A stretch of 64,000 nucleotides of DNA from NCBI GenBank assembly GCA_002025975.1, contig MWOU01000114.1:1-64000 (forward strand), given 5' to 3'. The notes under the pieces were generated by a model. It was given only the letters and a program-made list of their open reading frames with translations. It had not been told where the DNA came from and made no database searches. Below, piece after piece: positions 9,721 to 22,306 of this stretch (the stretch's first letter is position 1; each line of letters starts with the position of its first letter). This stretch comes from Prochlorococcus sp. HOT208_60m_813B04. Lineage in GTDB: Bacteria > Cyanobacteriota > Cyanobacteriia > PCC-6307 > Cyanobiaceae. Made by a program: the position numbers and the translations under genes.

Positions 9721-10032
9721 TTAGTCCTTTTGACCAAGAAATTCACCATTACCTAGAGCAGGTTCAACTTCTCTATGAGGACGAGCAATAATGTGAGCTG
9801 CAACTAAACCGTCACCAACTCTTTCACAAGCATCAGCACCAGCTCTTACAGCTGCGTTAACTGCGCCTGTTTCGCCTCTAACTAATACTGTGACATAACC
9901 GCCACCAACGAATTCACGACCAATAAGGCGAACTTCTGCTGCCTTTGTCATTGCGTCTGCTGCTTCGATTGCAGGTACAAGTCCGCGTGTCTCGATCATG
10001 CCGAGAGCGATACCCATTGTTTCTGTAGCCAT
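9721..10032 (-). CDS. csoS1: Carboxysome shell hexamer protein CsoS1 (BMC domain)
   Basis: ETMGIALGMIETRGLVPAIEAADAMTKAAEVRLIGREFVGGGYVTVLVRGETGAVNAAVRAGADA. Confidence 0.98.
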   Translation of the reverse strand: MATETMGIALGMIETRGLVPAIEAADAMTKAAEVRLIGREFVGGGYVTVLVRGETGAVNAAVRAGADACERVGDGLVAAHIIARPHREVEPALGNGEFLGQKD

Positions 10033-10255
10033 TGTCTACTAAATACTAAATGTGGAATGTTCACTTCGAAGAATGCTTCATTAAGTACTTATAAGTCAAG
10101 CGTTTTCGACAAAATCTCCATTAATGTTTTTTCTATTATTCATAAGTTAAACTTATCACCCTTGGTACTATTGATATGTCAATACTTATGCAAATTAGTT
10201 AGTGCATCAAAACATACTGTTGTGTTAAGAAAAAATTTACATTATGTTATTTCCG

Positions 10256-10312
10256 TACGAGACAGGCCCTGTCTACACAGGTGTGGAATGTTCAACCTTT
10301 CCTGTCTCCGTA
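10256..10312. ncRNA. Candidate structured RNA / leader element in the csoS1-rdgB divergent intergenic region (strand undetermined)
   Basis: Outer stem TACGAGACAGG / CCTGTCTC(C)GTA with one bulged C; alternating ACAGG-CCTGT-ACAGG-CCTGT segments inside allow alternative hairpins. Confidence 0.5.
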
Positions 10313-10360
10313 TCAAGCTTTGAAGTAAGATAACATTCACAATAAATTTTTTATATTATT

Positions 10361-10945
10361 TTGAACCTTCCAGTTCTAACTATTGCGAGTGGCAATCAAA
10401 GAAAAGTATCTGAAATCTCAGAGATGCTGGATGTTTTGTCTTTAAAGGTTGAGAAGCAACCAGAATATCTAAATGTCGAAGAAACTGGGAAAACATACTT
10501 TGAGAATGCACTACTTAAAGCCAAGGCAGCTTCTCTAGAGACAAAAACTTGGTCATTAGCTGATGACTCGGGTCTTGAAGTAGATGTTTTAGATGGTAGA
10601 CCAGGAATTTATTCTGCTCGATATGCCAAAAATAATGTTGAGAAAATTAAAAAATTAATTAATGAACTTTCTGATAGTCCTTACAGGAGCGCAAGATTTA
10701 TAAGTTGTATGGTTTTGTGCGATCCATCAGGAAACTTAGTTAAAGATACAACAGGAATATGTTGGGGAGAAATTCTTAAAAACCCCAAATATCCTAATGG
10801 GGAGTTCGAATCTATTTTTTGGGTTAAAGAAGCTAATTGTGTTTACGGTGAGCTCTCACAATCACAACTAAATAAATTAGGTAGTAGAGGTAAAGCTGCA
10901 AAAATTATGTCACCTTTTTTAAAAAAAGAAATAGGTTTAAGTTAA
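10361..10945 (+). CDS. rdgB: dITP/XTP pyrophosphatase (Ham1/RdgB family), TTG start
   Basis: LTIASGNQRKVSEISEML...TGKTYFENALLKAKAA...WSLADDSGLEVDVLDGRPGIYSARYA. Confidence 0.93.
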   Translation: MNLPVLTIASGNQRKVSEISEMLDVLSLKVEKQPEYLNVEETGKTYFENALLKAKAASLETKTWSLADDSGLEVDVLDGRPGIYSARYAKNNVEKIKKLINELSDSPYRSARFISCMVLCDPSGNLVKDTTGICWGEILKNPKYPNGEFESIFWVKEANCVYGELSQSQLNKLGSRGKAAKIMSPFLKKEIGLS

Positions 10946-10968
10946 AAAAAGGTTTAAATAAAAATTTC

Positions 10969-11739
10969 TCAATAATTTGAAATTTCTTCAATTGCTCTTA
11001 TAGCAGCAGCTGCTGCCTCTTCTACATCTCCTTCTTTCCCGGCGAGAGTTAATCTACCAAAAGCTCCAACTGCTTTAACATCAACAACAGTTATATTAGA
11101 TGCCTTTTCAGCTTCATTAGCTGCTTTCAAAACATAACCAGCTGGTTCAGTTTCTAATATAAACATACTCATCCCAGATTGAATCATTGATCCACTCCTG
11201 TTTTGTCTATTTATTAAAACAGCATGATCGGGAGTAATAGCTCGAATAACTTCTGTCCAACTTGTTGAAGGTTTGGTTCTTTTTCTAACTTCACTACCAA
11301 TAGCATCTAGAACAACATCCCCGGAATGCAAAACAGTACTTTGATCTTTATGGTAAAGGGCAAGAGAACCAAATGCTCTCTCAACGATCATCTGTCCAAG
11401 TCTTACATTACTAGCCTTTAAGGCAATATCAGTGACTCTATGCACGGCCATCCCAGGTGAAACTTCCATCCATAGGCATGAATCTCCAGGGATTGGTAAA
11501 AAACCTCTACTAACAGTTCCCATATATGCAGCCAATTGAGGCTGAAGAGAATCTAAAAAAACATATGTTCTTAACTCAATTTGTTCTACTTGACTTGCTT
11601 GTCTGGATACCAAAGACTTTTCTGAGTCAGTTGTAATAAAACAGCTTGCACCACTAGCCTGAGATTGCACCTCAGATCCTGTGACAAGAGAACTCCCTTT
11701 CTTTCGTTCCCCTCTGTTTAAACTAGAAGTTGGTTCCAT
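10969..11739 (-). CDS. csoS1D: Carboxysome shell tandem-BMC protein CsoS1D
   Basis: 256 aa; [74 protein letters not shown] and a second BMC half; near the cso operon. Confidence 0.93.
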   Translation of the reverse strand: MEPTSSLNRGERKKGSSLVTGSEVQSQASGASCFITTDSEKSLVSRQASQVEQIELRTYVFLDSLQPQLAAYMGTVSRGFLPIPGDSCLWMEVSPGMAVHRVTDIALKASNVRLGQMIVERAFGSLALYHKDQSTVLHSGDVVLDAIGSEVRKRTKPSTSWTEVIRAITPDHAVLINRQNRSGSMIQSGMSMFILETEPAGYVLKAANEAEKASNITVVDVKAVGAFGRLTLAGKEGDVEEAAAAAIRAIEEISNY

Positions 11740-11836
11740 TCACGCGACTATAACGGATAATGGTTCATTTTTTCCATTAAATTTACTTGCATGCTTCCCA
11801 CAAAACGATAACTTCAAGTAAAAGATATGCATTTTT

Positions 11837-12205
11837 ATGGGAACTTCTCAAAAAAAAGAACCAAATGTTTCTGGCACTGAAAAAGAATTAACTCCTGATC
11901 AAACTCTTGGATTAGTCAGCCTAAGCTTGATGCAAAAATTATCTCAGAAAGATCCATCTTTTAGTTGGTTAGAAGAAGATAAAATCGAGAAGGTAAATCT
12001 TAAGAACCTTAGAGACAGATTGGAGTTAACGCAATTAGCTATAAATACTGGAGCACCTTTAACAACTTCAGAAGTGACAGCTTTAATTGGAGCAAAGCCC
12101 GGAAAATCTAAGTTAGAAAGAGCAGGCTTATTAGCAACTAAAATAGCTAGAAATGTATGGAAAATCTCAAAAACAAGTCAAGGAAATTCCTTCTACAGAA
12201 ATTAA
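11837..12205 (+). CDS. Conserved cyanobacterial hypothetical protein (122 aa)
   Basis: Complete ORF upstream of chlN; possible small helical/HTH-like fold (TTSEVTALIGAKPGKSKLERAGLLATKIARNVWKIS). Confidence 0.7.
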   Translation: MGTSQKKEPNVSGTEKELTPDQTLGLVSLSLMQKLSQKDPSFSWLEEDKIEKVNLKNLRDRLELTQLAINTGAPLTTSEVTALIGAKPGKSKLERAGLLATKIARNVWKISKTSQGNSFYRN

Positions 12206-12354
12206 AATAAGCCCAAAAAGTTTTTTTTCATAATTCCCATTTAAGTATTTAAACATTCATATAAGTTTTTTAAATGTGTTTATTTTGTAAGAGAACTTAT
12301 TAATTACTTTCTTAAATTAAAAAGTTTATGCAAGCTTGAAATATAAGCTCTTGA

Positions 12355-13620
<1,266 letters not shown>

Positions 13621-13625
13621 AAACT

Positions 13626-15197
13626 ATGGAATTAACTCTTTGGACGTATGAAGGACCACCACATGTTGGTGCTATGAGAATTGCCTCTTCAATGAAAGAC
13701 ATTCATTATGTGCTTCATGCCCCCCAAGGAGATACATATGCAGATCTTCTCTTTACCATGATCGAGAGGAGGGGGCAAAGGCCTCCAGTAACTTATACAA
13801 CTTTTCAGGCTAGAGATCTTGGAGGCGATACAGCAGAATTAGTGAAAAAAAATATTAAGGAAGCAGTTGAACGTTTCAAACCCAAAACTCTTTTAGTCGG
13901 AGAAAGTTGTACAGCAGAACTTATCCAAGACCAACCTGGAGCACTTGCGAAAGGGATGGGGTTTGATATGCCTATTGTTAATCTTGAATTACCTGCTTAT
14001 AGCAAGAAAGAAAATTGGGGGGCCTCAGAAACCTTTTATCAACTAACAAGAACCCTTTTAAAAGAAAAAGTAAGTTCTTCTGACAAAATAAATCCCCTTA
14101 GGTGGAGGGAATTAGGTAGGAGACCAAAAGTTAATATACTTGGCCCTTCATTACTAGGATTTAGATGCAGAGATGATGTAATCGAAATCCAACGCATACT
14201 TTCGGAACAAGGTATAGATACAAACGTAGTTGCTCCATTAGGTGCTAGTCCTGATGATATTGAAAGACTAACTGATGCTGAAATAAATATTTGTCTTTAT
14301 CAAGAAATTGCAGAAGCTTCATGTGAGTGGCTTAAACGGAACTTTGGAATGGAATATACGAATACTATTCCTATTGGAATAAAAAATACAATTGAATTTA
14401 TAAATGAAGTTCATAAGAAATTAGATCTTCCTTTAACGAATAAAGAAGAATTAGAAAATAAATCAAAACTTCCTTGGTACTCAAAATCAGTTGACTCTAA
14501 TTATCTAACTGGTAAAAGAGTTTTTATTTTTGGTGATGGAACACATGCAATTGCAGCAGCCAAAATTGCTAAGGAAGAATTGGGTTTTGAAGTAGTGGGT
14601 CTTGGAACATACAGCAGGGAGATGGCCAGGCAAGTAAGAGCTACTGCAAAAGATCTTAATGTAGAAGCTCTGATAACTAACAATTATTTAGAAGTGGAAG
14701 ATGCCATGAAAAAGGCCGCCCCTGAACTAGTTTTAGGGACCCAAATGGAAAGGCATAGTGCAAAAAGACTCGGCATTCCATGCTCAGTAATTAGTACTCC
14801 AATGCATGTTCAAGATGTTCCTGCAAGATATAGCCCTCAAATGGGATGGGAAGGAGCAAATGTGATTTTTGATGACTGGGTACATCCCCTCATGATGGGA
14901 TTAGAAGAGCATCTTATTGATATGTTCAAACATGACTTTGAGTTTGTTGATGGTCATCAAAGCCATTTAGGACATACAGCGACAAACACCAATAAAAATT
15001 TAAATTCTGACGAGAAAAAAGAAAAAAATAATAAAGAAGGAATTATCTGGACTGAATCTGGTAGAGCTGAATTAACAAAAGTTCCATTTTTTGTAAGAGG
15101 TAAAGTTAAAACAAATACTGAAAAATACGCAATCTTGAGAGGAATTCCAGAGATAAGCGATGAAACTCTTTATGATGCTAAAGCATATTTCAATTAA
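13626..15197 (+). CDS. chlB: Light-independent protochlorophyllide reductase subunit B
   Basis: [49 protein letters not shown]. Confidence 0.98.
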   Translation: MELTLWTYEGPPHVGAMRIASSMKDIHYVLHAPQGDTYADLLFTMIERRGQRPPVTYTTFQARDLGGDTAELVKKNIKEAVERFKPKTLLVGESCTAELIQDQPGALAKGMGFDMPIVNLELPAYSKKENWGASETFYQLTRTLLKEKVSSSDKINPLRWRELGRRPKVNILGPSLLGFRCRDDVIEIQRILSEQGIDTNVVAPLGASPDDIERLTDAEINICLYQEIAEASCEWLKRNFGMEYTNTIPIGIKNTIEFINEVHKKLDLPLTNKEELENKSKLPWYSKSVDSNYLTGKRVFIFGDGTHAIAAAKIAKEELGFEVVGLGTYSREMARQVRATAKDLNVEALITNNYLEVEDAMKKAAPELVLGTQMERHSAKRLGIPCSVISTPMHVQDVPARYSPQMGWEGANVIFDDWVHPLMMGLEEHLIDMFKHDFEFVDGHQSHLGHTATNTNKNLNSDEKKEKNNKEGIIWTESGRAELTKVPFFVRGKVKTNTEKYAILRGIPEISDETLYDAKAYFN

Positions 15198-15225
15198 ATC
15201 TTTACTAATAAAATATAATTAAGTC

Positions 15226-15243
15226 ATGAGTATTTTCACTCAT
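15226..15243. other. Short inverted repeat downstream of chlB
   Basis: ATGAGT-ATTTTC-ACTCAT. Confidence 0.4.
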
Positions 15244-15387
15244 AATTCAATAGATTTAATCCTAAAAATTCAGTTATAAGGACATATTTCACAGTTTTAA
15301 TACAATTAAATACATATTTGTTTAGAAACATATTTCATGTGTATTTGCGCTGCAAGAATATAAATAATAATGTGTTTTAAGCTTTAA

Positions 15388-16275
<888 letters not shown>

Positions 16276-16281
16276 TCTAAA

Positions 16282-17292
16282 TTAATCTAATCCAACCAAT
16301 TGGCTTGTTAAATCATATGTTTGTTGAGAGGTCTTCATATCAATTATTCTTTTTGACAACTTTTGAGAAAAAGCTTTTCTACCAGTTTTCTGACGATTTC
16401 CCCAGCTCCAATGGACTGATGGTTTAGCAAATTCTTTATGAGTTGCCACTTGAGCAACTCTCTCTCCTGCCAGTCTTTGTGAAACATATCCTTTTGTTAT
16501 GAATTTTTGAAATATCGGGAAAAGGAATCTAAATAACCAAGGTGTATCTCTAAAAAGTTTTGTATCAGCAACACATCCAGGATATAGAGAATTTACAATG
16601 ATCTTCTCTGCAGAATATCTTTTTGATAATTCCTGAACGGTCACCATATTGCAAAGTTTACTATCCTTATAAGCCTTACCAGGTTTAAATTTCTTTCCAT
16701 TCGCCATACTTATTGGAGATAAAAAACCATTTTTGAATCCAGATAAATCTCCCAAATCAGCTGGGGCAGGTATGGGGATCCTTCCTCCAAGTTCTGAATA
16801 ATTAGCTGTAACAGTCCCTAATACTGTAATTCTTGGCTTGAATACAGTTGATTTGCCATTTAAAATGATTTCTCTTTCAGAAGATAAAATATTTTCTATA
16901 AGTAGGTTTATCATAAGAAAATGCCCAAAATGATTTACTGCCATAGAGTTTTCAAACCCCTGTGCAGACCTCTCAGGTCTCTTTAGTCTCGGTTTATAAA
17001 CTGCTGCATTACAAATAAGAGAATTTATTGGCTTCTTAAATCTTTCTAATATTTCATCACAACCTTTTCTAACATCATCCAAGTTAGAAAGATCTATTTC
17101 TATAAAGTGAACATTTTTAATTTCCTCTTTTGTCAAGGATTCCTCAGCTATTTTTATAGCTCTATTATTTGATCGATTAACTGCTATAACCTCCCATCCA
17201 AATCTTAATAGAGGTTTTATAGTATTTAATCCAACTCCTGAAGTTGTTCCTGTTATTAGGACTAAACCCTTAATGTTCTTACTCACTAGCAA
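16282..17292 (-). CDS. por: Light-dependent protochlorophyllide oxidoreductase
   Basis: SDR fold TGTTSGVGLNTIKPL; YKDSKLCNM; NSLYPGCVADTKLFRDTPWLFRFLFPIFQKFITKGYVSQRLAGERVAQV typical of POR. Confidence 0.96.
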   Translation of the reverse strand: MLVSKNIKGLVLITGTTSGVGLNTIKPLLRFGWEVIAVNRSNNRAIKIAEESLTKEEIKNVHFIEIDLSNLDDVRKGCDEILERFKKPINSLICNAAVYKPRLKRPERSAQGFENSMAVNHFGHFLMINLLIENILSSEREIILNGKSTVFKPRITVLGTVTANYSELGGRIPIPAPADLGDLSGFKNGFLSPISMANGKKFKPGKAYKDSKLCNMVTVQELSKRYSAEKIIVNSLYPGCVADTKLFRDTPWLFRFLFPIFQKFITKGYVSQRLAGERVAQVATHKEFAKPSVHWSWGNRQKTGRKAFSQKLSKRIIDMKTSQQTYDLTSQLVGLD

Positions 17293-17340
17293 AAAAGTAA
17301 ATTGAAAAATGAAGATTAGAATGATTCAAGATCATCCTTA

Positions 17341-17688
17341 TCATCGCCATATTACTCTGATAATGTCCCTAGAAATTATTTGATCCTGATCCTTCATAAA
17401 TCTTTGCTCACCTTCAGAAGAGAATAAATCATCAAACTTATCCGTTAAAACATTAAATCTATATTTTTCGTATAAAAATGAGTCTTCAATTTCCCTTAAT
17501 CTGGTCAACCTTACTTTAGAACTATAGCCAAGCTTAAGCAGGCTTATAATTGCTAAAAGGGAAAAGCTAATTTTTATAATTAAAAAAATCAATGATACAA
17601 AATTATCTTGTTTCTGTTGTCTTTTTATAGATACAGATCCTAAATATTTTTTGTGGAAAATACTATTTTTATAAAAAGATTTTGACAA
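17341..17688 (-). CDS. Hypothetical protein with one predicted TM segment
   Basis: 115 aa ORF; NFVSLIFLIIKISFSLLAIISLLKLGY hydrophobic stretch. Confidence 0.6.
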   Translation of the reverse strand: MSKSFYKNSIFHKKYLGSVSIKRQQKQDNFVSLIFLIIKISFSLLAIISLLKLGYSSKVRLTRLREIEDSFLYEKYRFNVLTDKFDDLFSSEGEQRFMKDQDQIISRDIIRVIWR

Positions 17689-17773
17689 ATTAAGTATGTG
17701 ATATTTTTACTGAATAAATTAATTCAGTCTTACTTTATTATTACCTTATAAATTTTAAATTTTCTAATAGACT

Positions 17774-17878
17774 TTAGTTCCTACCTAAACTAATTCCTAG
17801 TCTTAATGCTAAAACTCCTGCATGCATTACAACTATGAGGCTTAATGCAATAAGATTTATTGTTTGAGTTGGCTCCAT
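17774..17878 (-). CDS. psaM: Photosystem I reaction center subunit XII (PsaM), 34 aa; absent from the supplied ORF track
   Basis: Reverse-strand ATG...TAA translates to [34 protein letters not shown]. Confidence 0.95.
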   Translation of the reverse strand: MEPTQTINLIALSLIVVMHAGVLALRLGISLGRN

Positions 17879-17979
17879 GGTAAAAAAATTATTTTCTATA
17901 TTCTCCACCGAAAAGAGAAGATTTGAAACACTATTACAAAATGATGTTACGTAATTAACAAATTGAAAGAAAAAATTTA

Positions 17980-18717
17980 TTGAAAATTATCATAAATAAA
18001 CCTACAAAATTAATTTTGAGAATTGAAAATCAGGCTTTAATTTTTTCAACAAATATTTTACCTGGATTTGATCAAATGGCTCTAGATTTAAATTCTTTAG
18101 ATCAGACAATTTCGAATCCCGATATAATTCTCACATTGAGGTTCTACTATTGGACTGGGGATTGGCTTTCAATTGGCTATCACCAAAAGGAAATTCCTCT
18201 TCATTGGACAAATTTATTATCAAATGGGGAAATTAATATTGTTAGACGTCCATCTGGAGGGGGGGCTGTTCTGCATTCAGGAGGAATAACATATGCATTA
18301 ACATTTAAAAAAACTTACTATAAAGTCTTTAGTTATGAAATGGTTAATAATTGGTTAATTAAAAGTTTTAAAGAATTAGGTCTAAACTTGCAATATGGTA
18401 ATTTACGAAAATCAAGCATTAAAACAAATTGTTTTGGGACTTCATTAATTTCTGATTTAGTTGATCAAGATGGTTTTAAGAGAATAGGTAGTGCTCAATT
18501 TCGTAAAAAAGGTGCATTCCTTCAACATGGAGAAATTCAAACAAATCCTTCAAGAGATATGTGGTTCAAATTATTCAAAGAAGAAGCTCCACCAAGAGTA
18601 AATTTAAAACTAACAAATGACGAAATAGTTCAATATTTGAGAAATTCATTCCTGAAAAATAACTCAAATATAAATTTCAAAAATATTGCCATAGATAATA
18701 AAAATAGGAAACTTTAA
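17980..18717 (+). CDS. Biotin/lipoate-protein ligase A family protein (start codon uncertain, TTG as given)
   Basis: [16 protein letters not shown]...[22 protein letters not shown]...[18 protein letters not shown] typical of LplA/BPL family. Confidence 0.88.
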   Translation: MKIIINKPTKLILRIENQALIFSTNILPGFDQMALDLNSLDQTISNPDIILTLRFYYWTGDWLSIGYHQKEIPLHWTNLLSNGEINIVRRPSGGGAVLHSGGITYALTFKKTYYKVFSYEMVNNWLIKSFKELGLNLQYGNLRKSSIKTNCFGTSLISDLVDQDGFKRIGSAQFRKKGAFLQHGEIQTNPSRDMWFKLFKEEAPPRVNLKLTNDEIVQYLRNSFLKNNSNINFKNIAIDNKNRKL

Positions 18718-18729
18718 TGACCAGAATTA

Positions 18730-19953
18730 TTAAAGATCTCCTTTCTGCTTCATTGAATTAATTATTCTTGGCAATTCAATTCCTAAGGGATAATGATTAT
18801 TAAAGTTTAATTTATTAACTATCTCTGAAGGCAAATTAAAACCTAATTTATTCAATACGAAGTTTCCAATTTTTGACCTATCAATTATTCCCAAAGGGAT
18901 ATCTGCAGCATTGAGAACCAATAAAAATCCTTCATTTGTTTCTTCAAGTTTTTCTATAGTTCTCCATAATTTATCGTTATAAGATACGCTTGCAAAACTA
19001 TCGATTGGTTTCTTAAAATCTCCAACAAAGTTCCGTTCCCATTTTTTTAAAGAAACGGTTTTTAAAATATTCTCTTCAACAAAACCAGTCCATCTACCAT
19101 TATTCGTAATAAAAAAATATTTATCCGATCCATCCTTTTTATTTTTTATTAAATTATTAAACTCTGAGAAATTTGAATCGTATTCAATTTTCCTCAAAGG
19201 CTTCAATTTGATCTCAGAAATTTTACTAAATTTAAGGATATTTTCAATTTTAAAAAATTGACTTTCAGATTTTGAAGAATTAACTCCAAACAATCCCAAA
19301 AAAGAAAGAATAAAACCAAAGTAAAAGTTAAATCTAAACAAACAAACTATCCCAAAAAATAAAATAAGAAAAGATAATAATAAATTTACTTTATTGAGGA
19401 AATTTCTTCCTTTGTTCTTACTCCCGGAGAAATGCCAAATAATACTTTTTAATAAATTTCCTCCATCTAAAGAACGAATTGGGATCAAATTTAAGAAACC
19501 TAAGAATAAATTAAATATACCTACTCTAGAAATTATATTAACTGCTATTTGTTCTTGAGATGCACTGTTATTACTAATCAAAAGTAGGATAAATGCTGTA
19601 GCGAAACATAAAAGAGGTCTAACAATTGCAATTTTTATATTACCTAAAGCAGTTTGACAATACTTATCTATTTGTAAAATTGCTCCTAGAAAATAAAAAG
19701 TAATTTTTTTTATTTTTACACCCTGATTGACTGAAACAAAAGCATGAAAAACCTCATGAAAAATAATTGAAGATAAGAAGAAAAAAGAAGTTAAAAATCC
19801 TATAACCCAAGATTCTCTAATATTATAAATATCACCTGAACTTAAATTAACCTGATTACTTATACTCCATGAGAATAAAAAGAGAATAGCAAACCAATAA
19901 GGATGAACTTTAAAGGGAATTCCCCATATTTTAAAAATTTGCCAGCTTCTCAA
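18730..19953 (-). CDS. Site-2-protease-like zinc metalloprotease (M50)
   Basis: FHEVFHAFVS zinc motif; LNLIPIRSLDGGNLLKSIIW; multiple TM; C-terminal CBS-like region (NNGRWTGFVEE..., LVLNAADIPLGIIDRSKIG). Confidence 0.88.
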   Translation of the reverse strand: MRSWQIFKIWGIPFKVHPYWFAILFLFSWSISNQVNLSSGDIYNIRESWVIGFLTSFFFLSSIIFHEVFHAFVSVNQGVKIKKITFYFLGAILQIDKYCQTALGNIKIAIVRPLLCFATAFILLLISNNSASQEQIAVNIISRVGIFNLFLGFLNLIPIRSLDGGNLLKSIIWHFSGSKNKGRNFLNKVNLLLSFLILFFGIVCLFRFNFYFGFILSFLGLFGVNSSKSESQFFKIENILKFSKISEIKLKPLRKIEYDSNFSEFNNLIKNKKDGSDKYFFITNNGRWTGFVEENILKTVSLKKWERNFVGDFKKPIDSFASVSYNDKLWRTIEKLEETNEGFLLVLNAADIPLGIIDRSKIGNFVLNKLGFNLPSEIVNKLNFNNHYPLGIELPRIINSMKQKGDL

Positions 19954-20009
19954 AAATAATCTCCGCTATATTTAGCAATAATATTAATCTTACATAAAGG
20001 CTAAATTAT

Positions 20010-20666
20010 ATGCCCAAGAGTAATACTTTAATTAAAATTTGTGGCCTAACGTCAGAGGAACAAGCTCTTCAAGTCGCAAAATTAGGAGCGAATGCTATCG
20101 GCATTATTTCAGTGGAAGAGTCTCCAAGATATATATCAGCTGAAATTAAGAAAAATATTTTTACAGCCTTAGAAAGGTTGTACCCAAAAATCGAAAGGGT
20201 ATCGGTTGTACAAAATTGTCCAATAGACTTAATTATTAAAAATTTCTTGGGAAACCCGAGTGAAACTATCATTCAATTACATGGAGATGAAGATATTGAT
20301 TATTGCAAAAAAATAAGGGAAAAAATTCCCAATATTGGCCTATGGAAGGCTTTCAGAATAAAAACGGAAAAGGATATAGATAAAATAAAACCTTTTGAGG
20401 ATTTTGTAGATGCGATACTACTTGATTCTTGGAATAAAGAAACTTATGGAGGTTCAGGGGAAAAAATAAACTCTATATATTTAAAGAATTTGCAATTTAG
20501 CAAACCATGGTGGTTGGCAGGTGGAATATCAATTGAATGGATTGATGAAATCCTAACTGACTTCAAGCCAGATGGATTAGACATTTCAAGTAGTATTGAA
20601 ATATCTCCAGGTTTAAAGGATATTAAAAAAACAGAAGATCTTTTTAAGTTTTTAAAAAGAAATTAG
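20010..20666 (+). CDS. trpF: Phosphoribosylanthranilate isomerase
   Basis: IKICGLTSEEQALQVAKLGANAIGI...IIQLHGDE...WWLAGGI...GLDISSSIEISPGLKD. Confidence 0.95.
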   Translation: MPKSNTLIKICGLTSEEQALQVAKLGANAIGIISVEESPRYISAEIKKNIFTALERLYPKIERVSVVQNCPIDLIIKNFLGNPSETIIQLHGDEDIDYCKKIREKIPNIGLWKAFRIKTEKDIDKIKPFEDFVDAILLDSWNKETYGGSGEKINSIYLKNLQFSKPWWLAGGISIEWIDEILTDFKPDGLDISSSIEISPGLKDIKKTEDLFKFLKRN

Positions 20667-21403
20667 TAATTATTAGTAGCTGACTGCTGTTTCACAAGCT
20701 CAAAAAATTCTTGTTTTAAACTTAAATCGTGTCTAAAATCACCTCTAACCACAGAATTAATCATACTTGTATTTGGTTCTTTGACTCCCCTCCACTTCAT
20801 ACAATAATGTTGGGCCTTTACAATAATGCCTAAACCTTTAGGTTCACAAAGTTTTTCAATTTCATCTGCAAGGATCATTACAGCTTCTTCCTGAATATGA
20901 GGTCTTGAAAAAACCCAATCAGCAACTCTCGCAAATTTTGAAAGTCCTATGACTTTATTTCCAGGTTTAATACCTATCCAACAATCTCCTAGAATTGGAA
21001 CTAAGTGATGTGAACATGCAGATCTGACCGAAATTGGACCTACTGTGTAAATTTCATCAAGATTCTTGTCATTAGGGAAACTTGTAACTTTAGGTTGTTC
21101 ATGATATCTGCCTTTAAAAACTTCATTTAAATACATTTTTGAAACTCTTTCAGCAGTTTCTTGCGTATTATGATCATTTTCAACATCTATTACGAGGGAC
21201 TTTAATAAGTCTTTAACTCTTGAAGCTACTTCTTTTTCTAAAATTTCTAATTCACCAGGATTTATAAAATCAGAAATATTATCGTTAGCACTAAATCTTG
21301 TCTCAGAATTCTTAATTCTGTCTCTTATAATTTCAGAAATTAGTTTATTAGTAATCTGGTCGTCAAAGTTTCTAATATTATCGTTGGGTAATGTAGAGGT
21401 CAT
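20663..21403 (-). CDS. folE: GTP cyclohydrolase I
   Basis: DPQETAERVSKMY-like segment; SACSHHLVPILGDCWIGIKPGNKVIGLSKFARVADWVFSRPHIQEEAV. Confidence 0.96.
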   Translation of the reverse strand: MTSTLPNDNIRNFDDQITNKLISEIIRDRIKNSETRFSANDNISDFINPGELEILEKEVASRVKDLLKSLVIDVENDHNTQETAERVSKMYLNEVFKGRYHEQPKVTSFPNDKNLDEIYTVGPISVRSACSHHLVPILGDCWIGIKPGNKVIGLSKFARVADWVFSRPHIQEEAVMILADEIEKLCEPKGLGIIVKAQHYCMKWRGVKEPNTSMINSVVRGDFRHDLSLKQEFFELVKQQSATNNY

Positions 21404-21556
21404 AAAATTCTTAACAGAAAATGTTATGCAACTTAATTTACTGTATCTTCAAAAAGCTTAATTGCTCATATACTATATCACATTCTTTTGTTCAATCGGG
21501 TTCAAATAGCACTAAAAAAAATCACTGTTTTAAGATTAGGCAGATAAACAAAATGT

Positions 21557-22306
21557 TTAAAAGGCTCCACCAGAAGGCATCAAAGTCAAGTCTTCAATCA
21601 ATTGTGATTCAGGTTTTTGAGCCATGTAGAGAATAGTTTCTGATACCTCGTTTGAGGAGAGCATAAAAGTTCTATCAAAATCAGAATTAATTGATTCGGA
21701 GTCCCAAAGAGGAGTATTTACTGAACCCAGAGTTATTGTGCACGCTCTTACTGAATTAGATCTCTCCTCCTCTCTCAAGCATTTAGTAAACATAGCTAGT
21801 GCAGATTTTGAAACACAATAAGCTCCCCATTGGGGGAATGCATTATAAGAGGCATGACTACTAACATTGATAACTAAACCACCATTTTTTCTCATTTGAG
21901 GAATTATTAAACTACAAATTTGAAAAACGCTCGTAAGGTTTATTTGGATAGTTTGTTCCCATTGAGCTAATTCCATTTCAACTAAAGGGCCATTAAATGC
22001 GCAACCGGCATTATTTATCAATACTGAAGGGCACCCATACTTCTCAATTGCCTCTCTAACACAATGCTCTATTTCTAGAGGATTAGAAAGATCACATTTT
22101 ACTAGGTTAATTTTTGATTTAGTGGTCAACAGTTCGCTCTTTAGTTTCTCCATTAAATCCATATTCCTGGAGAGCAAAATCAAGTCCCAGCCAGCATTGG
22201 CAAAAGTAATTGCGGTAGATCTACCAATCCCTTTCGTAGCACCCGTTATAAAAGCTAGTTTCAAGTTATTCAGTTTTTTAGGGGATTTCACTATAAATCT
22301 CTTCAA
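21557..22306 (-). CDS. Short-chain dehydrogenase/reductase family oxidoreductase
   Basis: [29 protein letters not shown]...[13 protein letters not shown]...[15 protein letters not shown]. Confidence 0.9.
   Translation of the reverse strand: MKRFIVKSPKKLNNLKLAFITGATKGIGRSTAITFANAGWDLILLSRNMDLMEKLKSELLTTKSKINLVKCDLSNPLEIEHCVREAIEKYGCPSVLINNAGCAFNGPLVEMELAQWEQTIQINLTSVFQICSLIIPQMRKNGGLVINVSSHASYNAFPQWGAYCVSKSALAMFTKCLREEERSNSVRACTITLGSVNTPLWDSESINSDFDRTFMLSSNEVSETILYMAQKPESQLIEDLTLMPSGGAF

Noticed and set aside
10057-10323. Plus-strand 88-aa ORF in the csoS1/rdgB gap
   Set aside because: No protein-like conservation pattern recognised; the region is better explained by leader/RNA structure.
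21421-21636. 71-aa ORF between folE and the SDR gene
   Set aside because: Overlaps the SDR 3' end antisense; composition looks non-coding.
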